Positions 1 to 10,805 of a DNA stretch of 64,000 bases are shown piece by piece. Positions within the stretch are counted from its first letter, which is position 1; every line of letters starts with the position of its first letter. This stretch comes from Parachlorella kessleri. Lineage: Eukaryota; Chlorophyta; Trebouxiophyceae; Chlorellales; Chlorellaceae. Below the pieces are notes generated by a model, which saw only the letters and a list, made by a program, of their open reading frames with translations, searched no databases and had not been told where the DNA came from. The stretch covers positions 24,917-88,916 of the forward strand of contig BBXU01000875.1 in NCBI GenBank assembly GCA_001598975.1, written 5' to 3'. The translations under genes and the position numbers were made by a program.

Positions 1-1406
1 GCAACTGCCCCTTGACCGGACCACCCTCCCGATGAGCTTAGGCACTACAGCAGCATCCGCTTCCACTGTGCACCCGCTCCAGCCTGGTAAACATTCAATA
101 GTCCCGCCCTTGCGGTATCCATCACAACTACTAACAGGGTATCTGTAGGCTGACTTGCCTCCTGCAGCATGCGCTTCCACTCTGCGGGCGGCACGGGCTC
201 CGCCCTGGCGGTGGGTTCTGTGACAGGCACGCCCTTCATGCCGCCTGCCATAGAGATGAGGTTGGGCTTGTACTGCAGCCTCAGCCGCGGGTACATGTGC
301 CCGTCCACGGCATCAGGCCCATTGAAGCGGATCCCCTGCAGGCGCATTGCCAGTGCGGCTCCTCCACTACCGCAACCATGAACACAAAGTACTTGCCGCC
401 ATGTCGTAAGCCATGCGCCAATGCTGGCCTGCTTGACATGCCTGGCCTCCCCCAAGTCACAGGTCCTCATCAGACAGAGTCAGCTTCCTTGGGCAACCGA
501 CGCAGCCTGGTGCTTCACAGCCTGTAAACTCCCGTTGAACCTTTGCTATGAGCGCTAAAAACCAGCCGGCAGCCCCATATTCACACCAGCCCCACCCAAG
601 ATGAAAAGCACTCACCGGGTAGGTACCCAACAGAACATCCAGCCGAGCTGCTCTGGAACACGAGCAGGGTCTAGCCCGAGGCAAGTCTGGCCTAACCACC
701 CACCTGGAACAGCGGGTGTGCTGCGACCCATTCCGCAAAGGCCATGGCATCCTCCCGCCGGCCGCCAAACTGCGAGTTGAGGCCCTGCTCAGACAGATAG
801 ATGCGCCCCTTGACGTCCTTGCCTTCCAGCGCCGCACGGAACTCTCCCACCAGCCTGCCTGGCTCTGCTATCTCCACCAGGTGGAAGGCATTGATGACCT
901 GAGACGAGGAAGGGAGAGGTGCTTGGCTAGGTCAGATGGTCCTGCCGCCACCCAAAGTGGTAGTGCGCTGTCCAGCCACTGACAGTCAGGAGCTGCCAGC
1001 AAGGACCCCAGCGGCAAAAATGCTGCATGGTGCATTCCTGTGTACCAGCTGCAACCCTGCAGTCCCCCTGGCAGCCTGCTTCGTCGCGCCAGCCGCCACT
1101 CACCACGAACTCGGTGTCAGGAATACTAGGGTTCAAATATATGCTGCGTTCCGCCTGCGGCGCCTGCTGCAGTACAGCAGACACCGTCAGACTCCGCTGT
1201 AGCTGCCGTGCAAGCAGGGCTCCCTGGAGGTCCATGCTGCAAGTGGCACGCAGCCGCAAGGGACTGAGCAGAGCTGCGCCCGCTAAGCCTGCTGAGCCAC
1301 CAGCTGACCGAGCAGCGCTGCTGCCAAGGCACGCCTGAGGCGCCCTAGTCCTGGCTACTGCACGGGCTGCCAAAGGTCTGGCCGCCCCCCGGCTGAGCTG
1401 CTGCAT
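1..1406 (-). CDS. TrhO/UPF0176-type rhodanese-family protein, plastid-targeted (partial at left edge)
   Basis: Exons read on the minus strand: 1104-1406, 704-898, 159-335, continuing off the window. Exon 1 starts at the ATG at 1406 and encodes an Arg/Ala/Ser-rich leader like a transit peptide, then PDTEFV. Exon 2 (VINAFHLVEI, then GRIYLSEQGLNSQFGG) is the N-terminal acylphosphatase-like domain of the TrhO family, whose bacterial members hydroxylate tRNA wobble uridine and whose plant relatives are plastid rhodanese-like proteins. Exon 3 (HMYPRLRLQYKPNLISMAGG, then PAEWKRML) follows in phase 0 and matches the linker before the rhodanese domain. The rhodanese domain with its active-site Cys lies outside the window, so activity cannot be judged. 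The donor after exon 3 is gcaagt, a GC-AG intron. The family is clear; the tRNA role is inferred from homologues. Confidence 0.85.
51..185. repeat. Short direct repeat copying the end of an exon into the next intron
   Basis: Positions 51-71 and 165-185 are near-identical (two mismatches over the first 18 nt). The right copy is the end of exon 3 of the rhodanese-family gene (EWKRML); the left copy lies in the following intron and reads QWKRML before a stop. It looks like a local duplication of the exon end. Confidence 0.5.
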
Positions 1407-3477
1407 CTGCGAACCCACTCAAACAAAGTACTCAGCAGGCTGTCTGTATTTCACTAGGTTCGCTATTGTGCTGTAAATAAATAACACGCCTCTCGTTATG
1501 TCTAGCAAGCAAGTCGTGGTGTCTCTGTTCGCGTGCATGCACCCTTAAAACGCTGTCAACCAAGGTTAGGTCTTACCAAGTGCGTGAGCCTAGAGGACCA
1601 CAGCTTGCTTGGTTGCGGATATAAAAGCGCATGCAACCCGAGGTTGCCAGAGCTAGGCTACGTTCTACCCTTGCCAATTGCAAGTGTTACATATATACTC
1701 TACGACGATCAGGTTGTCTAAGTCATATCTGTGACAGGCTGTACTGCATTGTCCTGTGGAGTGCTCACTTCCAACATACTTTTCACAAACTTAGCACATT
1801 CGATTATATTCTTTGCACCTGTACCGCTGTCTGGAGGTTGTGCTTGTGCCGGCCCACGGCGGCTTGTGAGCACCAAAACCCATATCTTCCCTAGAGGCTT
1901 CTGATGCGGTCTGTCTGCGGACAGAGCTTGCAGGAGTGGTGCGGCACCTTTGTCCAAACCAGCAAGACGCCAGCGATCGATCTGCCTTTACTGTAACCTC
2001 ACTGGATCACTTTGCAGTTGATTTGCTGGGCACCGCGCCGTGGTACAGTCCAGGTATTGTTTTTTTGCCCTGAGTTTGCCCCTGATATGGGGTGATACGT
2101 TACGGCGGGCTGAGTTTGTTGTAGGTGCTGGGCAGACCGCTGCGCTGGCTTTTTTGGATAGCTCCCCTGTCACTTGTCCAGCCAAGCTGCCGCTTGCACT
2201 TCTCTGCAGTTCTTCGTATTTAATCCTGCCCGAGCTGCTAGTGGTCAGCTGGCTGGATGGGGCGGGTACTGTGTGTACTCAACAGCTGGGACGTGGGCTG
2301 CCGCTGTCGAGGTATAAAGCCGGGCGACCAGCGCAACTTTTGGCCGGACAGCTACCCACATCGGCAAGGAGACCTACCCCCGGAAGGACTGGCCCACAGT
2401 CGGTGCCTCAAAGCATGGAACAAGCTGTATGACGAGGTTATCAAGGAGCATAAAGCAGCTCTGCAGGGCGGCAGCCAGCCGGTGCATACGGCATGCAAGG
2501 AATCCCGGCAGTCAAAGCCTTGGGCGGTGCGACCCAAGGCGCAGTGGTCCCGCATCCCAGAGCATGTTGCTCTGCGGGAGGCAGCTGGCTTTACCGGGGA
2601 AGCAAGTGCAGAGGTTGGTGCAACCAGGGTCCTACGCAACACCCACAAGCGGCATGCAGCGGCTGGACTATCGATACCATCTCACACTGGCAGCTTGGCA
2701 AGCATGGATGCTGTCATACTGGAAGCCCTCCCACACAAGCGGCAGCGCGGTGAGGGGCGCCCATAGAATTATGGGTAGACGCCATGGTTGAGGGCTTCTC
2801 TGCTTGCTCGCCTACCAAGCGGACAGCGCACAGAGCTGCCTGCAGCTGATGCCAAGTTAGACGAGGTGGTGTCCGGCCTGGGCCCCCCGCTGATTATCAG
2901 AGGCAACGCGAGCCGGGGATGGCTGCCATTAAAACCTCCACATCCTCTCGTGTGCTATTCAGTCGACTTACCCCTGCCAGGCAGCAGCAGCGCTATAAGC
3001 CGACCCTTAGTGAGGGGACACAGCTTGAAGGTTGTTGAATATATCCCGGCAGAGGAATGCAGCATTACAGCTGGAGCTGACAGCAGGAAGCAGGGCCGCT
3101 TAGCATGCAAGCTGTGGGTGCATGTAGCATGTTCGAATCAGCTGGCCAGGGTGGCTAGCTAGAAACAGTGCTTCCACGGCTGGCATTAGTAAAGGCGGCA
3201 GGATCTCATCCAGTACGTCCCTCCCCTATCTTTAGCGCCGAACCAGAGCACCGCGCTGCCGCTGAACATGCTGCAGTGCCAGCTAGTCAGTCAGGGCATT
3301 TCTCCAAAAAGATCTCGAGACTTACTACTGGATAAGTTTATGTAACTGGGCTGGCAGGACCCTTTCAAAGCTGGCACAGAGCATGATTGCACCCCGCATT
3401 GCCAGCACATTTCACCCCTAACTGTCATATGTTCGCACTACATGCCACTAAACAAATTCAGTACACAGTTCAACCCT

Positions 3478-3512
3478 ACCTTCTCCTCAGTTCGCATTGC
3501 CTGCTACCAAGG
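3478..3512. repeat. Dispersed non-coding repeat, partial copy
   Basis: A short fragment ending in TTCGCATTGCCTGCTACC resembles the core of the repeat seen at 9.9-10.4, 38.3 and 52.2 kb. It is the most diverged copy. Confidence 0.35.
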
Positions 3513-3788
3513 CTGTATGCAGTTATGCCGTGGGGCTTACTACTGTATTACGTTACTTGCACCTTGTGGTGTGCCTTCAACCCGGGCCGCGCGGCTGCTG
3601 TCTGGCTCCATGAAAGTCTATTTGCACCAGATCTGTACAGCTGTGTTGGAAATGGAGGGCAAGTACACAAAACAACCTATCCTCATCTACACAGCATGTG
3701 CACCACTCAGATATAGAGTCCTTACCTACATGCGAGGCTAGCCAAGCATTGATAGGACAGCTTCTCCCAAGCTACTGCTACCAACGGT

Positions 3789-3793
3789 TTACA
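3789..3793 (-). terminator. TGTAA polyadenylation-like signal for the SUMT-like gene
   Basis: TGTAA on the minus strand about 105 nt past the stop at 3899. TGTAA is the usual green-algal poly(A) signal; the pentamer alone is weak evidence. Confidence 0.3.
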
Positions 3794-3898
3794 GGCATGT
3801 CACAGCCGCTGGGTACAACTATGAGGCAAGTGCAGATCCATCAGCCAACTTTGATGGCGCTTGCACCCCCACGGGGAAGCCAGGCGCCGCTGCCGTGC

Positions 3899-5833
3899 TT
3901 AAATACCCGCAACTAGGCCAACAACCACGATGCAAGGGGAAAGAGACTCCCCTAGTGTCTCTTCAACAATGGTACCCACGGAGCCCCGCCAGACTTGCTG
4001 ACTGGACAAGGTGGCGTTTCTGATAATCGCAACCTGCATGAGAGTCGGGGTGTAGTCACTTCCTCCAGACGAGCCGAGCTGTTGTAAAGGGCAGAGGCAT
4101 GCAGGGCACAGGCATGCAGAAACCGGGGGCAGCAAAGTCTGGGCAGAGTGCAAGCTACATAGCCAACCAAACATGCAGCACAGCAGCACCAGCTGCAGGG
4201 AGGCACGCATTGCCTGGACGATGTGATCCTAGTGCTGTGTTAGGAGACTGGCATGTGAGTAGCCCTCACCGGTGTTGACTCAGGCTTGCCATTCTCACGA
4301 AGCCGCTGCATCACCGCAGCCAAGGTACTGCCAGCCATGAGAAGAACCAGGGTGTCCACGACCTGCACCTCATAGGCAGATACAGTGTGAGTCCTGACCT
4401 AAGCAGCAGGCTACATAGCACACAGATCTCGGGCAGCATAAGATGGTAGCAGGCTAAAGCAGCATATCTCCATGTCCCCACCCCTGCCCAGCAGTAGTCG
4501 GCCGCTTCACAAGACCTCCCACCCTCTCCTCCCATCGCAATGACAGGCCTGTCCGCCAAAGGCTCTGGGTGTGGGTTGCAGGCACTCACCGCCAGGCAGC
4601 GCCAGTCAAGTATGTCCGGGTCATGCGCACTAGCAACCACGAAACCCCGGCTGAGCTCAGGGTGAGTCAGGGGAAAGCCTGCAGGATTATTGCCAAACAC
4701 GCTGTGGTGAACCTGACACCTCGCCGGAGGTCCGGACACTGCTCACACCAAAGGGGTGCAGCATGCCTTGACGTGACAACTGCCCCATAACTTCAAACTG
4801 TATGGCAAGCTCTCGGGAAGAAGTTACCACCTGGTACGGACTTTGAGACATGCAGCCGCAACCCTGCTTGCCAGGCGTTGCCCACCTGCTGCCAGGGGTG
4901 CCGCCAGGGCCGAGGAGACCCCTGGTACCACCTCCACAGGGATGCCAGCACGGGTCAGTGCTTCTAGCTCGCTATGCAGCCGGGCAAACACCGAGGGGCA
5001 GCCGCCCTTGAGCCGTACAACTCTCTTGCCCTGCAGCCACCCGGGTGAAGCGTCAGTGCAGAGGCCCGAGGAGCAGCGCAGAGGGTCGGCTTTGTCTGTG
5101 TAGTACCACCAGCATGGCAGGGTGGCTGCAGCGTCCAGTGCCAGCAAAGTGGGCGCCCCGCACGGCAACTTTGGGGATTCTAAGTGTGTCAAGTGGATGC
5201 CAATAGCTACCTGTGCTGCCTGCTGTACCAGGATCTCATCGATGCTGCCTTGCTTGATTGACTCCCGCTGGCCCCGCTTGCCCACATAGATTGTCTCAGC
5301 TGCTGGGGCGGCATAGCAGGCAACCGCCCCTTGTGCTCCCAGGTCATCGTAGACTATGACGTCGGCGGCCTTAAGGAGCTCCACAGCACGCACCTGGGGC
5401 CCGTGTCGAAGTTGGTGCTCAAGTTTGAGTCATTAATGAGGGCAGGCAACCAGGGGCAGGCAGCTTCACTTGAACTTGACTAGTCTGGCAGACTGGATTG
5501 CACTCAGCAACGACTGACTACAGTTGCACTGACAGGGTGGCAGCTCGCATGTCGCCACCCTCACAGCAGAATGCCGTATGGAAGGTGGCAGCCTACCATG
5601 GGGGATCAGTCCCTGACTGGAGGGACAGCAACTGCAGCTATATGAGCAACTGACCATCATGGCGCCACCTACCCAGGCTGGCTTACTGTGAGCAGATCGG
5701 GAGGTCCTGGTCCTGCCCCAACGAGAGAACACCTCCCTGGCTGGGCCTGGCAGCAGATAAACTGCCTCCAGGTGAACCTTTGAGCTAAGGGTGTTCCAGG
5801 TCTGCCGTTCTGTATTGCCAGGGGTAGACCCAT
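3899..5833 (-). CDS. Uroporphyrinogen-III C-methyltransferase-like tetrapyrrole methylase (SUMT)
   Basis: Six minus-strand exons close exactly: 5687-5833, 5211-5393, 4886-5030, 4590-4678, 4270-4362, 3899-4033, giving 263 aa, the normal length of a SUMT domain. SUMT methylates uroporphyrinogen III at C-2 and C-7 with SAM on the way to sirohaem. Landmarks in order are [69 protein letters not shown] and a C-terminal VVVGLVAGI. Two aspartates normally seen in the GDP of motif one and in GGDP are Pro and Cys here, and the FGRGGEE stretch is FARLHSE, so this may be a diverged paralogue. The start is the first in-frame ATG, which gives no strong transit peptide, so an upstream exon is possible. Confidence 0.85.
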
Positions 5834-6540
5834 CTGGCTGACCGAGCTAAACGAGGACCGTGGTGCCGAGCTGCAATATGATCTAGATCAGTGGCCGCTG
5901 ACAGTTACTGCTACAAGTCCACAGCCGTATACCATGCCGTATACAGTGCAACTGGGGAATGATGAGGAACTCAGGTAGGTGGTACCAGAGCTAGTGGGCT
6001 TTAACTCATTTTAGTTTTGCACTACTAGCAGAAACCATGGACTATTACAGCAAGCAAGCCGGACAGACTGATGGTGAGTGACTCATCCATTAGTCGTCTC
6101 GCCTCAAGGTGTTCCAGCTTGGCAGTACTGAAAGTCAGCTAGGTTGCCTTCCACGTTCAAGCTATCAGAAGCTTTCCCCCAAGTCAACTTGGCAGTGCCC
6201 GATGCACATGTGCAGCCGCCCAAGTTTGCACCCACTCTGTGATCTCTTCCACTATCGGTCGAGCTCGCTCACCACATGCAGCCGCTACTGTTTGCATGCG
6301 AGGCTCCGGGCCTGGGGCCGCGCATTGGGCAATCCCTGGCCTTGTCATCAGCTGGTCGCATGGTATCAGGGTAGCTACGTGGTAGCAGGTGCGAATCGGC
6401 GGTGGAAGCGGCCCAAGCCACTCTAGAAGACCCCCAGCCCAGACGACAGCACTCACAATCCGATTTGCTTGATAATCAATAGCAAGTGACACGCACGAAC
6501 TCGGTCGAATAGAAAGCTTGCAAGCGGAGGACGCGTAATC
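5834..6540. other. Divergent intergenic region
   Basis: Lies between the minus-strand SUMT-like gene and the plus-strand BAR-like gene, so it should hold both 5' flanks. I see no further coding exon or structured element. Confidence 0.4.
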
Positions 6541-9003
6541 ATGAAGAACACTCTGAGGACCATGTTCTCGTCCAACAGCCAGCAGCCGGAGGCCAGGTAC
6601 ACGCAGTATAGCTATAAAGAACGCTTCTTTTGGCCGATCAGCGCTGCATTGGACCGGTTTGACGAGCCAGCTTCGCTTGTCCGACTCGGACTGTGCAACT
6701 CCTGTCGTGCAGGTGCCACACGTTGCTGCGCGAGGCGACGTTTTTCCTAGACAAACTGAAGAGCGAGGAGCATCACCTGAGGGACATGGAGCGGTCAGCT
6801 TGTGCCACCCTGGCAGAGAGCGCGCGCGTGATGGACAGCCCCCTGCCCCGCCTGGTCTTTGAGTCTGGCGAGCAGCGTACCGTGGAGACCATTGGAGGCG
6901 TGGAATTCCAGGGGCAGACAGTGGAGAGGGTGAGTGGGTTTCTAGCGGGGCAGCTTGCTGGGTGCAGAGTTGTTTGCTTTGCTTGGCTGGGAGGTTTTGC
7001 TGCCGTCTGCGGTATGCTTGCCTGGATTTACTTGCGCTAGTTAGGCAGACTTGGGGAGGCTGGTGGCAACGCCTGCTGCTGCTCTCTACAAGGACTGCAA
7101 GGACATGCACCTTGGTCCTCTGTTCACTAATGTTCCAGCCACGCAAAGCGCCCTGCTGACCTGTCGTGCTACCCCTGCTGTGCCCTGCAGGCCAAGGTTG
7201 AGCTGGCCAGGAAGCTGCAGACTGAGGTGTTTGACCCCCTGGCACTTTGGGTGTCCAGCTACAACGCCGCACTGGTGAGTGGCTTCCCCTCGCTTGCTAC
7301 CTCACTGTGCAATATTGCGGTGCGATGGTGAACAAGCACTGGCTGTGATTTGCCCGTTGCCCCGGCTCACAACGTACAAATTGTGTGACGGGAGAGGGTA
7401 GGAGGAGGCCTTTGCGCTGCACAGCATGTATGTTGGTGTCTGTCGAGCTTTACATTTTCCTGGGCCAGAGATCGTCATGGTGGGCGGGCAGGTGCGCCTC
7501 GCATGGCTCTACCTCTGGACGCTATCTAACCTAGTGCTGCCGTGCTTGCTGTTCTGCAGGGTCAGCAGAAGATGATTGACAAGCTGCGCATCGAGCGCGA
7601 CCTGCAGGGCCGCAAGGTGAACAAGCTGCGCGGCAAGGTGGAGAAGATGCACACCCGCAACGGCAACAAGACCAGCCACAAGCTGGAGAAGATCATCAAG
7701 AAGCTGCAGAATCACGAGGGCCAGCTCATGGGTGAGTGGCGGAAGACCAAGGACTGGACTTTGGTTTGGATGGTAGTAGTTAGCTGTCTTGCTGCGAGTA
7801 GACGTTTTTTTGAGTATGCGAAGGCAAGATGGATTTAGGGAGGGGTGGCCAGCAGGGCTGGCTGTGCACTCTTGCAGATGCTACAAGGTGTGTTGGAAGA
7901 GGTTTTCTTGCATTGCAGTAAAAGGCATTTCGGGCATCCACCTGGCACATTTGTGATTCTGTGCTTCCAAACTACACTTGCAGGCTCCCAACCCATTTTA
8001 TACTTGCTTTGTTGCAGTGGCCAGCAACCGCCACGATGAGGAGGAGGAGGCCCAGTACGCCCGCCTGCGCCTGCTGATCCAGGACGCTGCCTTCATGAGG
8101 CCATATGTCAAGAGGGCGCTGCAGCAGGTGGGTGGGGCAAGGGGGGAATGGTGTGATATCTTGCACTTGCGCAACTGTGTGGTTGGCCTCTCGGTCCGGG
8201 ATGGGATTGCCTGCAGTGCCTGCCTACCCCTACGTCGCCGCGTTGCGAAATGTGTTTGTTTTGTGGGGATGTTTTATGTGCTGCATGGCAGTTCAGTTAC
8301 TCCTGGGTGGGTTCAGGAAATGTTAGCAGCCTGGCAAACCTTGACTTTCAGGCATCAACTTACCTTGATCTGCCATTTACCCCTTCCCCTGCTGCAGGTT
8401 GCCATGGCCCTGCAGGAGGCCAGCTCTGCGCTCCCTGATGGTCCCTTCACCCTGGGCACCATCCCCGAAACCGGCCCCCCCGTGGAGGCTCCCCCCATCA
8501 CCCCCACCGCCGACGGCTCTGCCCTGGCGCCCCTGCGGCTCAAGTCTGTGGGCATGCCGGTGCAGCCTATGGTCACCACCCAGCTGTCAGAGGCCAACGC
8601 AGCATCTATCAGCAACATCCAGGTCGGCTCAGCCGTGGTGGATGGCCCCCAGATTGTCAGCGGCTCAGCCACCCCCCGGGCTGAGAGCCCCCGGGCTGCC
8701 ATCGTGCGCGCCAACCCCACCTATGACTCACCCAGGTCGCAGTCCCCCTACCTGCGGTCACCGCTGGGTGCCGCCGCCCCTACAGTGGCGTCCCCTGTGC
8801 CCGGCACCACCCCCGGCAGCGTCAAGGAGCATATGGCGCACAGCAACAGCAACGGCAGCGTGGAGAACATGCCCTCGGTGCCCGCCACCGCCCTGCCGTC
8901 CCCGCCCAACAAGATGACCCGCTTTGTAGAGGGTGAGAGCGCGCCCTCCCCGCAGGTGCAGCGCGTGCAGGTGCAGGATGTGCCCCACCCCATGACCCCC
9001 TGA
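6541..9003 (+). CDS. BAR-like coiled-coil protein with proline/serine-rich tail
   Basis: Six exons (6541-6596, 6713-6929, 7191-7274, 7560-7731, 8018-8127, 8398-9003) close exactly to 414 aa. Residues ~20-215 are a charged, heptad-rich helical region containing VFDPLALWVSSYNAAL and a basic stretch (KLRIERDLQGRKVNKLRGK), the look of a BAR/F-BAR membrane-curvature module. BAR dimers bind curved membranes during endocytosis or trafficking. Residues ~220-414 are Pro/Ser/Ala-rich and probably disordered, with repeated SPR/PRSQSPY-type sites that could be phosphorylated or bind SH3 domains. No SH3 or PH domain is encoded. The BAR assignment rests on overall pattern rather than a signature motif; a generic coiled-coil protein remains possible. 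Confidence 0.75.
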
Positions 9004-9396
9004 AAATGGGTAATGCCTGCGTGACTTTAGGGGTGAATGATGTTGTTGAGCTTGGAAAATGTAGCAGGGATGAGATATCTTTTGCTTCGAGAGGCTAGCT
9101 GGGTTGTTGCTAGTCGCACACTACGATGCAAGCCCAGGGTGTTGGAAGGGCCAGACGCAGTGCAGCAGTGTTGAACAGTATGCGGCCTGTGTGAGATTAG
9201 TTGTGGTACTCCACTAAAGGAGGTGGAAGGTTGCAGAAGGGTACACCCTATGCCCCACTTGTGTCATGTGAATGAGCAAGTGTGCTTGCCAGAACAAATC
9301 TGCTAACTTATTTTCAGCTTTTTTTAATTTCTGTTAGGCCACCTGCCACAATTTGGTTTGCATTTGCCTTGTCGCACTTCTAGACTTTTGCCTGCC

Positions 9397-9401
9397 TGTA
9401 A
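9397..9401 (+). terminator. TGTAA polyadenylation-like signal for the BAR-like gene
   Basis: TGTAA about 395 nt after the stop at 9003, the green-algal consensus. Support is the pentamer and its orientation only. Confidence 0.25.
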
Positions 9402-9916
9402 AGTATGTGGCACCTTCTATAGGACATGTTATATGAGGTGGGGTTGGCATCCGGGAGTTGTTGGGATGTTGTTGCAATTGCAGCATATTGGCCTTACTCG
9501 CATGCGGGTACATATGAACATAATTGAGTAAGGGTGGAGTAAGACACGTCTCCCTGCCCTGTCTGCAAAATTTTCCACTGCTCTGCTCGTCAGGTAGTTG
9601 CCTTTTAACCAATGACTTGCTACCAAGGTATGAACTGTAACCAAGGAAAATCATGCGACATGGCAGTAGAAAGAACAACAAATCAGTCATGTTGGAGAAG
9701 CTGAGGAAAGCTAACCTCACATACAATGTAACGCAACTTACCCATCCGTCCAACTTCCCTACCAACACACCAGACTTAAAGTACTACCACAGCCTCACCC
9801 ACATACAATCTTAATTAAATCCTTCTGCTTCTCTGCTACCTAGGATATACATCCACTTGTACCACAGCAACATCAGTATGTAATTGATTGCAACCAATCC
9901 TACCAACACAACACTG

Positions 9917-9962
9917 CTGCGTTCGCACTACCTGCCACCCATACTAACAACACTGCTGTGCT
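9917..9962. repeat. Dispersed non-coding repeat, copy 1
   Basis: Contains GTTCGCACTACCTGCCACCC followed by a CTAACAACACTGCTGT tail shared with copy 2 (one mismatch over 29 nt, 9931-9959 against 10167-10195). Confidence 0.6.
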
Positions 9963-10120
9963 TCCTGCTGCTCCCTCCTGGCCTTCTTTCAGGCCTAACC
10001 CTGTTCTCTACTGCCCCTGCTTCAGTCGAGCTGCATGTCCTCGTCCAGTGACCTTAGCTTATCTTGGGGAGAAAATTACTGGCTCAGAACTCAGGCAAGA
10101 CTCAGGCTTATTCTGCATTC

Positions 10121-10195
10121 AGCCCTGTCAGACCAGTCCGGCCCAGCTACACTCCTGTCAGCACTTCCTGCCACCCATGCTAACAACACTGCTGT
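10121..10195. repeat. Dispersed non-coding repeat, copy 2
   Basis: Begins AGCCCTGTCAG and ends with the same CCTGCCACCC...CTGCTGT block as copy 1. The head is shared with the copies at 10366 and 52196. Confidence 0.6.
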
Positions 10196-10365
10196 CCTGA
10201 TTGAAGCAGCTGCCACCCGCCAACCGCTATCCTCCCCCCTCTTGTCACATGCCAACCATCTAAAAACAAAACAATGATGAAATTAATGGTAAACCTCCAA
10301 CTGCAACTGTACCTAACATACATGCAACCAATTCCCAGGCAAGATACAGAGGAAAACTGCATAGA

Positions 10366-10422
10366 ACCCTGTCAGTCCAGTCCACCCCTACCTCCTTTCT
10401 GTTTGCATTGCCTGCCACCTTA
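10366..10422. repeat. Dispersed non-coding repeat, copy 3
   Basis: Has the CCCTGTCAGTCCAGTCCA head and the GTTTGCATTGCCTGCCACC core. The head is identical to the copy at 52196, over 40 kb away. Confidence 0.6.
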
Positions 10423-10641
10423 CTCAAATATACATGCCACTTCCATGCAACCACTTCCGTTACACAACCCCACTAAACACAAACAAATCTGCGTGCCTTG
10501 CAAACAGCAAGCCAACCACAGCAACACTCCCGACGAACATAATATACATCAGTGACACCTGCCATCGATGCAAGGTGACCTAAGGCAATGCCAACCTCCT
10601 CCGCAAATCGTACATATTCCCCTAATTTCTTCGCTTACGGT

Positions 10642-10805
10642 CCTCAAGCCTGGCACCGTCCAGACCACTTCCGTACTCTCACCAAGTGACAAAGCAGACC
10701 ATCTGAGAGACAGGCAGGTCAGTCCTGAGGCCTGGCACGGTGTAGAGCAGGCATGTGTATGCCCTCACCCAGGAACAAAGTAGTCCATCTGGGTGACAGG
10801 CAGGT
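10642..10805. repeat. ~82-bp tandem duplication of the F-box gene's 3' end
   Basis: Positions 10642-10720 are a diverged copy of 10724-10805. The right copy holds the last codons (MDYFVPG), the stop and the start of the 3' UTR; in the left copy the coding part is decayed. It looks like an old local duplication. Confidence 0.55.

Larger units (their letters stand above)
1407..3898. other. Intergenic stretch without a recognisable gene
   Basis: No family-level similarity is visible on either strand. The longest open frame (2257-2766, plus) overlaps a similar-length open frame in another phase and has no recognisable motif. A TATA-like ATATAAAAG occurs near 1619, not placed upstream of any gene I can support. 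Part of the left end should be the promoter of the minus-strand rhodanese-family gene. Confidence 0.5.
9004..10764. other. Convergent intergenic region with dispersed repeats
   Basis: Between the 3' ends of the BAR-like gene and the F-box gene. More AT-rich than the genes, with no coding exon I can support. It contains three copies of the dispersed repeat (9917-10422) and a duplicated 3' end of the F-box gene (10642-10805). Confidence 0.5.

Noticed and set aside
2257..2766. 170-codon open frame, plus strand
   Set aside because: No recognisable motif, and another phase is open over much of the same stretch; likely chance in GC-rich DNA.
6184..7272. 362-codon open frame on the minus strand
   Set aside because: Overlaps exons 1-3 of the BAR-like gene on the other strand, with no domain and an alternating Arg/Ser/Pro composition typical of a shadow frame.
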